Source: Phreatobacter aquaticus
Lineage (GTDB): Bacteria; Pseudomonadota; Alphaproteobacteria; Rhizobiales; Phreatobacteraceae
NCBI RefSeq assembly: GCF_005160265.1
Contig: NZ_CP039865.1
Location: 1,264,828-1,328,827, forward strand
Length of the DNA stretch: 64,000 nucleotides
Direction of reading: 5' to 3'
Shown here: one piece after another, positions 9,175 to 18,072 of the stretch
Layout: the number at the start of each line of letters is the position of its first letter
Numbering within the stretch: position 1 is the first letter of the stretch
The notes under the pieces: generated by a model
Told to the model about the DNA's origin: nothing
Databases searched by the model: none
Seen by the model: only the letters and a program-made list of their open reading frames with translations
Program-made: the position numbers and the translations under genes

Positions 9175-9840
9175 ATGCGTATCGTTGCCGCCATTCTTGC
9201 CCTCGTCGCGTCCATGTTTCTGGTCACGACCAATGCCAATGCTGCGATCGTCGTGCGCGTCGACAAATCGACCCAGACCATGCGCGTGATCGTCGATGGC
9301 GAACACCGTCACACCTGGCAGGTTTCCACCGGTCGGATCGGCTACAACACGCCGGTCGGCACCTACAGCCCGCAGCGGCTGGAGCGGAACTGGCGCTCGC
9401 GCAAATACGGCATGGCGCCGATGCCCTATTCCATCTTCTTCCGCGGCGGCTATGCCATCCATGGCACCACCATGGTTTCCCGCCTTGGCCGCACCGACAG
9501 CCATGGCTGTATCCGCCTGGCGCCGGCCAATGCCCGCGTGCTGTTCGACATGGTGGCGGCCCAGCGCGGCTCGACCCGCATCGTCATCGAGGGCTCGTCG
9601 CCCGCGAGCCAGCCCTTGATGGCGTCCCGCGGCGCTGCCACCCGCGTTGCCTCGGCGCCGGCCCGCAACGCCCAGATGGGCCTTGCCCAGCCCTCCGCCC
9701 CGCGGGCCCAGGTTGCAGGCGGCCAGGCTGCACCGCGTGCCGCCGTTGCGGCCCCGGCCCCACGCGCGGTCGTGGCCGTGCCGGTCGCCTCGGCCGACAA
9801 CCCGAACCGCTTCTTCAACGACTGGTTCCTGCGCCGCTGA
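9175..9840 (+). CDS. L,D-transpeptidase, YkuD family
   Basis: Exported enzyme that forms 3-3 peptide cross-links or anchors lipoproteins to peptidoglycan. From ATG 9175 (GGGAG upstream) the protein has a signal peptide (IVAAILALVASMFLVTTNANA) and then a YkuD domain from about residue 25 to 135. The catalytic motif is complete: H96 in AIHGTT and S109-H110-G111-C112-x-R114 in DSHGCIRL. The C-terminal 80 residues are Ala/Pro-rich linker ending in NPNRFFNDWFLRR. At 221 residues it is of normal size for small alphaproteobacterial LDTs. Which cross-link it forms cannot be told. A short inverted repeat GAATC-CGT-GATTC (9070-9082) lies in its upstream region. Confidence 0.93.
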   Translation: MRIVAAILALVASMFLVTTNANAAIVVRVDKSTQTMRVIVDGEHRHTWQVSTGRIGYNTPVGTYSPQRLERNWRSRKYGMAPMPYSIFFRGGYAIHGTTMVSRLGRTDSHGCIRLAPANARVLFDMVAAQRGSTRIVIEGSSPASQPLMASRGAATRVASAPARNAQMGLAQPSAPRAQVAGGQAAPRAAVAAPAPRAVVAVPVASADNPNRFFNDWFLRR

Positions 9841-9871
9841 CGGAGTCCGGTCTCCGGCATTGTCCAGGACA

Positions 9872-9890
9872 GCTCCGCCCATGGCGGAGC
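9872..9890 (+). terminator. Hairpin terminator after the L,D-transpeptidase
   Basis: An 8-bp perfect stem (GCTCCGCC / GGCGGAGC) with a CAT loop, 31 bases after the stop; no T-tract. Confidence 0.45.
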
Positions 9891-9995
9891 CGCCCCGGCA
9901 CCAGCGCCCCGGCAGACGCGTCGCCGGCCGCAGGTCAGACGGCTGCGTGACCCGCCTTGCTTTTCGCGGCCGGCGCCTTTATCCACCCGCTCCAC

Positions 9996-10085
9996 GGACA
10001 GGTGGCCGAGTGGTTGAAGGCGCACGCCTGGAAAGTGTGTATACGGGCAACCGTATCGCGGGTTCGAATCCCGCCCTGTCCGCCA
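9996..10085 (+). tRNA. tRNA-Ser (anticodon GGA)
   Basis: The acceptor stem GGACAGG pairs with CCTGTCC, followed by G and an encoded CCA. The D-arm region has GGCCGAGTGGTTGAAGGC, the anticodon loop reads CTGGAAA (anticodon GGA), and a long variable arm (TATACGGGCAACCGTAT) marks a class II tRNA. The T-arm carries GGTTCGAATCC. All features fit tRNA-Ser reading UCC/UCU. Confidence 0.97.
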
Positions 10086-10135
10086 GAACCAACATCACCG
10101 TCTGAAATCACAAGCCTCGGCTGAGGGACCCGCGA

Positions 10136-11437
10136 TCAGGGCGCCTGCAGGGTCTGCAGCAGTGCGGCAATGTTGATGGTGGCAAGCTTCGAATAGGTGT
10201 CCGACACGGCATAGGGCAGGATGATCAGATCCTTGTGGCGCATCGCACCACATGTGTAGACGACGTTTGGAACATAGCCTTCGCGCTCGGAAGGCTCGGG
10301 GCGCACCAGGGGTTCGCTCGACCGCGCGATGACCTTGCTGGGGTCGGCCTTGTCGAGCAGCACGGCGCCAATCGAATATTTGCGCACCGGGCCGACACCA
10401 TGGGTGAACATCAGCCAACCCTCGTCCAGTTCGATCGGCGATCCGCAATTGCCGATCTGGACGAATTCCCAGGGGTGCTGGGGTCGCAGGATCGCCTGTC
10501 CGCCATCCCAGACATGCAGATCATCTGACGTCATCAGATAGAGGTTCTCATTGTCCTGCCGGCCGATCATGGCATAGCGCCCGTCGATGCGGCGCGGAAA
10601 CAGGGCCATGCCCTTGTTGCGCGCGGCAGAGCCCCTGAGCGGCGTCATGCGGAATGAGACAAAGTCGGTCGTCTCGATCAGCTCCGATCGGATCGCGGTT
10701 CCGCGATAGGCCGTGTAGGTGGCGTAATAGATGCGCCTGCCATTGTCGTCGAACTCGACGAAGCGCGCATCCTCGATCCCGTTGGACTGCGATTCCGTGA
10801 TCGGGAAGATCACCCGCTCGCTGAGATCGTCTTCCTTGCGGAAGATCACGTCGACATCGTCGCCTTCCGGCCCCTGGGTCCGGCTGGTGATCCTGGGCAC
10901 CGCCGCAAGCCTCGCCGCCGGGTCGACCTCGATTCCGCCATCGGCCCGGATGGTCCCCGATCGGAAGGTCAGCGACGAGACATGCCCTTCGCCGACCGCC
11001 CGAAGCGACAGGATGAACCGGGTGGCGCCCAGAGCGACGCCGCCTTGATCCGGATGGGCGACGATGCTCGGGTTGAACAGGGCAGCCGCCTCGAACGAAT
11101 ATTCGTGCAGGAAATAGGCCCCGACCAGCTGCCTCTGGATGCGCGAGAAATCGGCATGGTTGGTGAGGGCGTCTTCCATGTCGTCGGCCCGGGCTTCGAA
11201 AATGGCCAGCAGGTCGCGGTGTCGCCCCTGAAAATTGTCGAGCACGTCCATCAGTTGCGCCGCGGCGGCATCGGTACCAAGTGCCAGCACGCGGTCGACG
11301 ATATGGTTGGCGCGCGTCTTGTCGGTCGGATTGAGATCGCGGGGCTCGGTCGCCGGCTTGAACGGACGAACGATGACGCGCGCAGGGTCTGGCTTCAGAT
11401 GCAGGGCGTGGCGGTTGAAGAAGGTCGTGTGCGGCAA
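10136..11437 (-). CDS. GH130-family beta-mannoside phosphorylase/hydrolase
   Basis: A 433-residue cytosolic protein of the glycoside hydrolase 130 (PF04041) family, whose known members phosphorolyse or hydrolyse beta-mannosides. An N-terminal helical part (about residues 30-110) precedes the five-bladed propeller. Visible propeller signatures include NPSIVAH, ESQSNGIEDARFVEF (catalytic acid region), NKGMALFPRRIDGRYAMIGRQD, IGNCGSPIELDEGWLMFTHGVG and YVPNVVYTCGAM. The start is a TTG at 11437 with GGAG five bases upstream, the only plausible start in frame. It is the last gene of a four-gene minus-strand unit with a GT4 fusion protein and a mannose-6-phosphate isomerase, which fits mannose chemistry. 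Exact linkage specificity is not predictable here. Confidence 0.88.
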   Translation of the reverse strand: MPHTTFFNRHALHLKPDPARVIVRPFKPATEPRDLNPTDKTRANHIVDRVLALGTDAAAAQLMDVLDNFQGRHRDLLAIFEARADDMEDALTNHADFSRIQRQLVGAYFLHEYSFEAAALFNPSIVAHPDQGGVALGATRFILSLRAVGEGHVSSLTFRSGTIRADGGIEVDPAARLAAVPRITSRTQGPEGDDVDVIFRKEDDLSERVIFPITESQSNGIEDARFVEFDDNGRRIYYATYTAYRGTAIRSELIETTDFVSFRMTPLRGSAARNKGMALFPRRIDGRYAMIGRQDNENLYLMTSDDLHVWDGGQAILRPQHPWEFVQIGNCGSPIELDEGWLMFTHGVGPVRKYSIGAVLLDKADPSKVIARSSEPLVRPEPSEREGYVPNVVYTCGAMRHKDLIILPYAVSDTYSKLATINIAALLQTLQAP

Positions 11438-11475
11438 GAGTTCTCCGGAGGCTCTGGTGAGACGTGGTGGGGACC

Positions 11476-13749
11476 TCAGGCGAGGCGCGATAGTCGCGTT
11501 GCGAGCCCGTCGGTAAGCCTCGCCAGCTGACGGATTTCAGCCAGGCCGAGAAGATAGGAGACGACCGATTCGCCGCCCCGATTCTCGTTTGCGCGGTCGG
11601 GGTGGAGGCCGTCGCGGCAGCTGCCGGTCTCCACATCCACGAGAGAGACCGACAGGTCATTGGCGCCGAGGAACCAGCTGAAGGCGCGAGCGGCATCCGT
11701 GTGCCAGGCCGGGTCGCCGTCGGAGCGCCAGGCCGCAAGGCAGGCCGAAATGGCCGCAGCAGCTTCCACAGGCTGCTGGTCGAAGGGTTCAGGCGCCTGT
11801 CTCCGATCGAAGAAGCCGGCTGTGCCGATCGGGCGGAACAGCCCGGTCGCGCCCGTCTGTTGAGCCATCAGCCAGCGCAGGGTGCGCAAGCCGGCACGGA
11901 CATAGGCAGGCTCGCCCATGGCCTTGCCGGTCACGATCAGCGCCTGACAGAGGCGGGCATTGTCATAGGACAGACCCTCTTCGAACCAGACCCAGTCCGG
12001 CGCTTCCACGGCGGCCAGCAGGGTGATCAGACGGTTCGCAAGCATCCGCCGCAAACGTTCCGCGCCGAGATCCCCAGGTCGCGCCGCGCAATAGCCGTCG
12101 AGGCCGAGCAAGGCGAAGGCCCAGGCCCTCGGGGAGCCAAATGTCTCCACGACCGGAAAGGCCGCTGCAAAAAGTCCCGCAGCCCAGGTCTGGCGCGGGC
12201 GGTCATTGCCGTCCCGGGCGCATTCGCCCAGGGCCCAGAGCGTACGGCCATGGCTGTCCTCGGAGCCGCGATCTTCCAGCCATCGCCGGTCGAAGCCCAT
12301 GAAGTTCCGGAACCGTCCGGCATCGGGATTCCAGGCGTGCTGCACAAAGGCGCTGAACCGGGAAGCCAGGGGAGCGGGCAGTGCCTGTTCCCCGGAAGCC
12401 TCCAGCGCCAGGGCAAGCAACAGCGCGCGCGCATTGTCGTCGACACAATAGCCGTGGGATCTGTCTGGGACGGCATGGACGGCGTGCTGGAACAACCCGG
12501 TATCGTCACACATGGCCATCAGATGGTTCGTGCGCATGGCCGGCGTGGTCCTGTGGTCGCGTCTGCGCTGTTCCGGACGGGCGACAATCCGAAGCGGCGG
12601 GCTCTGGCGGCTGACGCTGGCGAACGCGGCAAGATAGCGCTCGGCTGTGCGGCTCCAGATCATCGATCGGCTGGCCGCATAGGCGCGCTGCCGAATGCCG
12701 TTGCGCCTTTCGGGATCGGTCAGGAGGCCGGCGATCTCACGGCCGAGAGCGCCTGAATCCCCAAACGGCACCAGAACGCCGAGGCCACCCGCCAGCAATT
12801 CCCCCGCATGCCAATAGGGCGTCGAGACCACCGCCTTGCCGAGCCCGAAGCTGTAGGCAAGCGTGCCGGAGGTCATCTGCGCCTCGTTGAGATAAGGCGT
12901 CACGTAGACGTCGCACATCGCGATGAAGTCGAGCAGGGTCGGCAGGTCGACGAACTGGTTGAGGAAGATCACGTGATCTTCGACGCCCAGCGCGCGCGCC
13001 CTCGCCTGCAGGCTTTCCCGATAGGCTTCGCCCTGCTCCCGTACCAGGTTAGGATGGGTCGCGCCGAGCACGACATAGACGGCGTCAGGCCGGCCCTCGC
13101 GGATCGCCGGCATGGCGTCGATCATCACCTCGATGCCCTTGTTGGGTGACAAGAGCCCGAAGGTCAGCACGACGGAACGCCCGCCAAATCCGAGCTTGGC
13201 CTTGGCGGCATCGGGCTCGACGAAGGCGAAGTCGGGTATGCCGTGCGCAATCACCTCGATCTTGTCGGTCGGCACGCGGTAGACGGTGCGCAAGAGCTCC
13301 ATGCCCTTGTCGGCCATCACGATCAGCTTGGCAGAGAGGTTGATGATCGCGGCCATCACCTCCCGCTGCGCCGGCGTCGGGTCGGCGAGTACGGTGTGAA
13401 GCGTCGTGACGACCGGCATCGTGAGACGGGCGAGCAGAAGCAGAATGTGCGCGCCGGCCTCGCCCCCGAAAATCCCGAATTCGTGCTGCAGGCAGACAAC
13501 ATCGGGCTGGCTCGCGTTCAGCGCCGCCGCCGCGCTCAGATAGTCGCCGGGGCTGCCATCGCGGATCTGGATGGTCACTGCGGGGGGATAGTTGTAGCTC
13601 TGGCCGTGGTCGGTCATGGCCACGATGGCCGTTTCCATCGACGGCCGCGCCAACTGGACGGCCTGCTGCAGGTCGGTGGTGAAGGTTGCAATGCCGCATC
13701 GGCGCGGCAGAGAATTGCCGATGAAGGCCACCCGGACCGGATCGCTCAT
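11476..13749 (-). CDS. GT4 glycosyltransferase fused to a C-terminal helical domain
   Basis: A 757-residue two-part protein. Residues 1-385 are a GT-B glycosyltransferase of family 4: GNSLPRRCGIATFTTDL at the N-terminus, QHEFGIFGGEAG (88-99), FGLLSPNKGIEVMIDAM (about 197-213) and the donor-site segment PYLNEAQMTSGTLAYSFGLG (285-304). Residues ~405-757 form a second domain with CDDTGLFQHA, GYCVDDNARALLLALALE, EDSHGRTLWALGE and WFEEGLSYDNARLCQAL, which looks like an all-helical (alpha/alpha) barrel of glycosidase-like fold. The start at ATG 13749 overlaps the manA stop by four bases, so translation is coupled. By context it is a mannosyltransferase candidate; the product glycan is unknown. Confidence 0.8.
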   Translation of the reverse strand: MSDPVRVAFIGNSLPRRCGIATFTTDLQQAVQLARPSMETAIVAMTDHGQSYNYPPAVTIQIRDGSPGDYLSAAAALNASQPDVVCLQHEFGIFGGEAGAHILLLLARLTMPVVTTLHTVLADPTPAQREVMAAIINLSAKLIVMADKGMELLRTVYRVPTDKIEVIAHGIPDFAFVEPDAAKAKLGFGGRSVVLTFGLLSPNKGIEVMIDAMPAIREGRPDAVYVVLGATHPNLVREQGEAYRESLQARARALGVEDHVIFLNQFVDLPTLLDFIAMCDVYVTPYLNEAQMTSGTLAYSFGLGKAVVSTPYWHAGELLAGGLGVLVPFGDSGALGREIAGLLTDPERRNGIRQRAYAASRSMIWSRTAERYLAAFASVSRQSPPLRIVARPEQRRRDHRTTPAMRTNHLMAMCDDTGLFQHAVHAVPDRSHGYCVDDNARALLLALALEASGEQALPAPLASRFSAFVQHAWNPDAGRFRNFMGFDRRWLEDRGSEDSHGRTLWALGECARDGNDRPRQTWAAGLFAAAFPVVETFGSPRAWAFALLGLDGYCAARPGDLGAERLRRMLANRLITLLAAVEAPDWVWFEEGLSYDNARLCQALIVTGKAMGEPAYVRAGLRTLRWLMAQQTGATGLFRPIGTAGFFDRRQAPEPFDQQPVEAAAAISACLAAWRSDGDPAWHTDAARAFSWFLGANDLSVSLVDVETGSCRDGLHPDRANENRGGESVVSYLLGLAEIRQLARLTDGLATRLSRLA

Positions 13750-14681
13750 GCCTGCGCCTCCTTGACCGAGACGGCGGAGGCGATCGCGGCGCCCACGCCC
13801 GCAACGGGCGCGGCCTTTCGACCCTCGACATTGTACAACAGACTGGATGCCGGATCCGGACCTGGATAGGCGACCAGCAGGGAGGCACCGTCGCGCCCGC
13901 CCGACAATCCTGCACGGGCCTTCTCGAGGAAGAACGCCCGCCCCATCTCCGCCTCCTGCTGGCCAAGCCTGGGCTTGCCGCTGATGACGAAAAGCCAGGT
14001 CTCGTTGTCCGCCGACAGTTCCCAATGGGTGTGTGCCGGGAGATCGATGCGTTCCAGCACGAAGGCCGGTGTTGCGGCCAGCAAGGTGCGGACGTCGGTG
14101 AGCTTCATCGGCGGCGCCTGGTGATCGCTCGGCCCGGCTGTCGCCACCTGGATCGCCTCGTCGAGATGCAAGGACCGCCCTCGGCCGAAATCGAACAGGC
14201 GAAAGGTCGTATCGCTGCGCTGCTGGATTTCGGCGATCACCAGCCCCGCACCGATCGCGTGGATCGTTCCCGCCGGTACGGCGATGGTCTGACCGGCGGC
14301 AACGGGGCGCCAGTTGACGAGACCGGCGATGGAACCGTCGAGAATGGCGAGCGCCAGCTCGTCGGCGGTCAGCACACGTGTCAGCCCGGTGGCGACCTTT
14401 GCGTCCGGCTGGGCGGACAAGACATACCAGGCCTCCGCCTTTCCGTTCGGTTCACCGTGCGCCAGCGCATAGGCGTCACCGGGATGAACCTGAATGGACA
14501 GCGGCTTGGCAGCAAAGAGAAGCTTCAAGAGCAGGCGGGGTTGCCGCGCCTCGGGATCAGCGCGCCCGAACCAGATCTCGCCGACCGGTCCGCGGACGTC
14601 ACGGAGCCCGCTCCACGGCTCCAGGTCCGATTGGCCCCACGGCCTCTGCACCATGGTCAGAGACGCGGCTTCGATTGTCAT
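13746..14681 (-). CDS. manA: Class I mannose-6-phosphate isomerase
   Basis: Cupin-fold zinc enzyme that interconverts fructose-6-phosphate and mannose-6-phosphate, supplying activated mannose. The 311-residue product carries the metal-site motif QVHPGD near residue 79, the second metal histidine in VPAGTIHAIGAG (about 148-159) and the conserved EIQQRSDTTFRLFDFGR. It is a short form (about 310 residues) rather than the 390-residue enteric type. An AGGAG lies upstream of ATG 14681. The four-base overlap with the GT4 fusion gene shows that the two are made together, so mannose supply is probably dedicated to that transferase. The housekeeping isomerase may be elsewhere. Confidence 0.9.
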   Translation of the reverse strand: MTIEAASLTMVQRPWGQSDLEPWSGLRDVRGPVGEIWFGRADPEARQPRLLLKLLFAAKPLSIQVHPGDAYALAHGEPNGKAEAWYVLSAQPDAKVATGLTRVLTADELALAILDGSIAGLVNWRPVAAGQTIAVPAGTIHAIGAGLVIAEIQQRSDTTFRLFDFGRGRSLHLDEAIQVATAGPSDHQAPPMKLTDVRTLLAATPAFVLERIDLPAHTHWELSADNETWLFVISGKPRLGQQEAEMGRAFFLEKARAGLSGGRDGASLLVAYPGPDPASSLLYNVEGRKAAPVAGVGAAIASAVSVKEAQA

Positions 14682-14752
14682 GGGTTACTCCTGCAGAACG
14701 GTGCCTGCATGCGGTAGGGCGTGGGGATGAGCAGGGATCGGAGCGCCGGGGC

Positions 14753-15016
14753 TCAGCCGGGAGCAAGATCAGCCGTTAGCGCCCTGTCGAGATCGGCGGG
14801 ATCTATGACGATCATCTGGCGCGTGACGGCTGCTGCGGACATCGCCGGCACGTAGAAGAGCGTCGCCGTCCGGCGAAAGGCGACGAACGAAAGCCCGGAA
14901 ATCTCGTCTTCATCAACGACCACCCGATAGCGGCCGGCGGGCAGGCTGCCCTCGATGGCACTCAGCGAAAACGCCCGCTGGAAGGTCACGATCGATTCGG
15001 TTGTGCGATCGGCCAT
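14753..15016 (-). CDS. Small conserved hypothetical protein (87 aa)
   Basis: Read from ATG 15016 (MADRTTESIVTF), with GGGAGG seven bases upstream, which decides the start. The open frame runs much further upstream without family-like sequence. The 87-residue product is soluble, with alternating strands (AFSLSAIEGSLPAGRYRVVVDEDEI, SFVAFRRTATLFYVPA), and resembles small hypothetical proteins common in Rhizobiales. No catalytic motif is visible. It lies 71 bases upstream of manA on the same strand and is probably the first gene of the mannose unit. A role is not known. Confidence 0.6.
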   Translation of the reverse strand: MADRTTESIVTFQRAFSLSAIEGSLPAGRYRVVVDEDEISGLSFVAFRRTATLFYVPAMSAAAVTRQMIVIDPADLDRALTADLAPG

Positions 15017-15489
15017 GGCCCGACCTCCCTTGTCCTGAACCGGCGGGCGCGCCGGCAGCGTCGGGTGTCGCAAGCGACCGATCTGAGCAGGTCCAAGAGC
15101 AGAGTATGGGTGGCGGTTCGCAGGCCAGTGGCGGCGAGCAAAGGCGGCCGCAACCCAGTTCGTTCGGAGGAACGGCGCTCTCAGGTGTGTCTCATATGGG
15201 GTTCTGCGGCGAGATTGTAAGGTGAAGACGGGCTTCTGCTTCCAATTCCCGGTCGGGTAACGCGAGACGGGGCGGTTCGTTCCACGGCAATCGCAGAACT
15301 GGGGAATTGTGGGTCGCGGCAGGATCTGGACAGGTCCCCCGTCATGCCTGCGCTCTGCACGCCGTCGCTTGCCCCAATCATGTGTCGACGTCCGAAGATT
15401 GAAGGACGCAAAAGGGTAGCGACTCGGGAAATCGGCGTTACCTTGCCCACGTCTCTCGGCCAGTCGGCCGTTCCCTGGGTGGATCATTC
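15017..15489. other. Intergenic region between divergent genes, no gene seen
   Basis: About 470 bases between the 87-aa gene (minus) and the epimerase gene (plus). Open frames here are short, lack ribosome binding sites and show no family resemblance. It should hold both divergent promoters, but no convincing -35/-10 pair or long inverted repeat could be singled out by eye. Confidence 0.4.
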
Positions 15490-16374
15490 ATGCGTGTTCT
15501 TGTTTCCGGCTCGGAAGGCCTGATCGGCAAGTGCTTTCGAGCCCGGATCATGCGGAATGGAGTGGACGCGCCGGGTTTCGACCTCCGTGGAGCCGTGCCC
15601 GAGGACATTAGAAACCGTGAGCAGCTCCGGGCTGCGCTCGCCGCCGTCGACGGTGTCGTTCATCTCGCAGCGGTGTCACGGGTCGTCGACGGCGAGAATG
15701 ACCCCGCCCATTGCTGGGCCGTCAATGTCGAGGCCCTCGACGGCCTCATTCGCGAGATGTTGGACCTGCGAACGCCGCCCTGGCTGGTCTTCGCATCCAG
15801 TCGCGAAGTCTACGGCCGGGTCACATCGCTGCCGGTTCCCGAGACCGCTCCGCCGGCGCCGGTGAATGTCTATGCCCGCAGCAAGGCGGAGGGCGAGCGG
15901 CTGGTCACCGAGGCCCGCGCGGCCGGCTTGTGCGCCAATATCGGCCGCTTCGCGACGGTCTACGGGAGCGCCGAAGACCATGCCGACCGGCTGATCCCGG
16001 CCTTTGCCCGCGCTGCCGCCCTTGGTGGCGAACTGCGCATCGACGGAGCCGAGACAACCATTGACGCCACCCATGTGGACGATGTCGCGGACGGGTTGGA
16101 GCGGCTGATGATCGCGACGTCACGCCAGGAGGTCCTGCCAACCGTGCACTTTGCCAGCGGCGTCGGAACGACCGTTGCGGACCTGGCGGCGCTGGCGCAA
16201 TCGGTCTCGACCCGCATCGTCACCACGCGATCCGAGGGAGCCCGCAGCCACGACGTCGGCAAGTTTGTCGGCGATCCCGCCCGGTGCCAGGCGCTGCTGG
16301 GCTGGTCCTATCGAACCTCCCTCAAGGACGGCTTCACGCGGCTGGTGCGTGATTTCGAGACGGCTGCGGTCTGA
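15490..16374 (+). CDS. NAD-dependent epimerase/dehydratase (extended SDR)
   Basis: A 294-residue Rossmann-fold nucleotide-sugar epimerase-type protein. The cofactor motif is GSEGLIGK (residues 7-14, GxxGxxG with Glu in the second position), followed by HLAAVSRV. The active site is intact: the Ser region ASSREVYG, and Tyr-x3-Lys in NVYARSKAEGERL. The C-terminal half has ETTIDATHVDDVADGLERL and ARCQALLGW, typical of sugar-nucleotide epimerases. It sits between the mannose operon and a UDP-galactopyranose-mutase-like gene, so a role in making a cell-surface sugar is a reasonable inference. The stop is 17 bases from the stop of the convergent flavoprotein gene. Confidence 0.85.
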   Translation: MRVLVSGSEGLIGKCFRARIMRNGVDAPGFDLRGAVPEDIRNREQLRAALAAVDGVVHLAAVSRVVDGENDPAHCWAVNVEALDGLIREMLDLRTPPWLVFASSREVYGRVTSLPVPETAPPAPVNVYARSKAEGERLVTEARAAGLCANIGRFATVYGSAEDHADRLIPAFARAAALGGELRIDGAETTIDATHVDDVADGLERLMIATSRQEVLPTVHFASGVGTTVADLAALAQSVSTRIVTTRSEGARSHDVGKFVGDPARCQALLGWSYRTSLKDGFTRLVRDFETAAV

Positions 16375-16390
16375 TACAGGGCGCCGCGGC

Positions 16391-17866
16391 CTATGTCGCA
16401 GCATTCTCCGGCCGCGTTTCGACCTGCAGCCCCTCGGCCGTGATCACGGAACTTTCCTGGTACTCGTCATCGGCGTTCACGTTCCACAGGTCATGCTCCG
16501 CATGGCCCAGGATCGCTTCGGCGGTGAGCAGGCCCATGAGGATGCTGTGGTCCTGGTTGTTGTACTTGAAGGAACCGTAGCGCCCGATCGCCCAGAGATT
16601 GCGGTGTTCGCGCAAGAAGGCGACGACCGGCGCAAGATGGCTCTTGTAGTCGCGTGAATAGACCGGATAGCAGCGCGGGATCCGGACGACGCTGCCTTCG
16701 AGGATCTCCTGATCGGTCACCAGGCCGGTTTCCGCCATCTCGCGGCGGGCGCGGGCGACCAGTGTCGCCTCGTCCTCGCTCCAGATCGCATCCTCGTTGT
16801 TGCACCAATACTCCAGGGCGAGAATGGCGCCGGGCTGCCGCCGCCGGATTTCGGGAACCCAGTTTCCGAAATGCGTGATCCGGCCTGTCAGGAGCCGCGG
16901 CGAGTGCACGTAAAGCCATTGGTCGCTGAACGAGTCCGGTCGGCTCACACGCAGATAGACGATGATCGTGTTTCGATAGGTGAGTGCGTTGGTGGCAGCC
17001 GTCACCGCCTCTGGAATGTCGGACAGGCCCTTCACCATGGTCGTCAATGGCATGGTGGAGATGACGTGGTCGAAGGCGAGCGACGAGCCATCGGAAAGCT
17101 CAACCCCGCATGCCGCCTTGTCCTTGACGATCACGCGCTTGACCGGAGTGTTCAGTCTGACGTCTCCCCCGAGCTCGGTCACCGCGCGGGCCATCCGCTC
17201 ATAGACCTCGCCATTGCCATTGAGCGGATAGGCAAAGACGTCGGCAAGCGTCCGGTGCTTCTGGCGGGACAGGCCGATCGCTGAGAGAAGCGCCTGCGCG
17301 AGCGAGAAGGATTTGATCCTTTGCGCGGCGAAGTCGGCATTGAGCTCCTTGCACGACAAGCCCCACAGCTTCTCGCTGTAGGATTTGAAGAACATCTCGA
17401 ACAGTCGCCGCCCGAAGCGCGACACGACCCAGTCTTCGAATGTGGCGTCCGGTCCGGTCGCCCGAGGCGGCGCGATCCTGGCCGCGCCATAGCTCAGCAG
17501 GCAGGCCGCAGCTTCGACCGGGCCCATATTCGCCAGCACGTTGCCCGCGCGCAGCGGATACTCGTAGAGACGGTCACCGTAGAGAATGCGCGTCTGCCGC
17601 TCGACCATGCGGTAGTCGCGTCCGATCACCTCCAGCCAGAGGCTGTTCACCCGCGGGTCCTTGCTGAAGAACCGGTGCGGTCCGAGATCGACCCTCTGTC
17701 CCCAGAGATCGAAGCTGCGCGCCATGCCACCGACGGACTTGCCTGCTTCGAAAACCACGACCGTCTGGCCCGCTTTGGCGAGCTGATAGGCGGCGGTCAG
17801 CCCAGCTGGGCCGGCGCCGATGACTGCAATCCTCACGTCGATGCTCCGGTGGATGCCGGCCTGCAA
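16391..17866 (-). CDS. FAD-dependent oxidoreductase / UDP-galactopyranose-mutase-like protein
   Basis: A 491-residue flavoprotein of the amine oxidase / protoporphyrinogen oxidase-like group that includes many polysaccharide-linked enzymes. The FAD-binding Rossmann motif is VIGAGPAGLTAAYQLAKAG (from residue 15), followed by EAGKSVGGMARSF and DLGPHRFFSKDP. The middle has FFKSYSEKLWGLSCKEL, seen in UDP-galactopyranose-mutase relatives, and the C-terminal FAD contact is YGSFKYNNQDHSILMGLLTAE. Product and substrate are not predictable. Start is taken at 17866 (MQAGIHRS); a GTG ten codons downstream (17836) is also possible. Neighbouring epimerase and mannosyl genes suggest glycan or lipid modification. 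Confidence 0.8.
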   Translation of the reverse strand: MQAGIHRSIDVRIAVIGAGPAGLTAAYQLAKAGQTVVVFEAGKSVGGMARSFDLWGQRVDLGPHRFFSKDPRVNSLWLEVIGRDYRMVERQTRILYGDRLYEYPLRAGNVLANMGPVEAAACLLSYGAARIAPPRATGPDATFEDWVVSRFGRRLFEMFFKSYSEKLWGLSCKELNADFAAQRIKSFSLAQALLSAIGLSRQKHRTLADVFAYPLNGNGEVYERMARAVTELGGDVRLNTPVKRVIVKDKAACGVELSDGSSLAFDHVISTMPLTTMVKGLSDIPEAVTAATNALTYRNTIIVYLRVSRPDSFSDQWLYVHSPRLLTGRITHFGNWVPEIRRRQPGAILALEYWCNNEDAIWSEDEATLVARARREMAETGLVTDQEILEGSVVRIPRCYPVYSRDYKSHLAPVVAFLREHRNLWAIGRYGSFKYNNQDHSILMGLLTAEAILGHAEHDLWNVNADDEYQESSVITAEGLQVETRPENAAT

Positions 17867-18002
17867 ACAAAAAGCCGAAGCGCGTCGGCAATGCAGCGCG
17901 GCGTCAGCTATGCCTCATTCACCGTAGACGCCGTCGGGAAGCGCGCGCAAGGCCGGCCGGGATGGGTTACGTGCCGGGATCCGCGAAGGCGCCTCCACGC
18001 GC

Positions 18003-18040
18003 AAAAAAGCGCGCCGCCCCCTGGGAGGAGAGCGGCGCGC
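18003..18040 (-). terminator. Rho-independent terminator for the DUF992 gene
   Basis: On the minus strand a 9-bp stem (GCGCGCCGC / GCGGCGCGC) with a 14-base loop is followed by six T residues. It begins 33 bases after the DUF992 stop and is the clearest intrinsic terminator in the window. Confidence 0.85.
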
Positions 18041-18072
18041 CTGAATAGGCCCGAAGGGGACGCGCGATTGGC

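Noticed and set aside
11602-12756. 384-codon plus-strand frame opposite the GT4 fusion
   Set aside because: Antisense to the C-terminal domain of the fusion protein; no family match.
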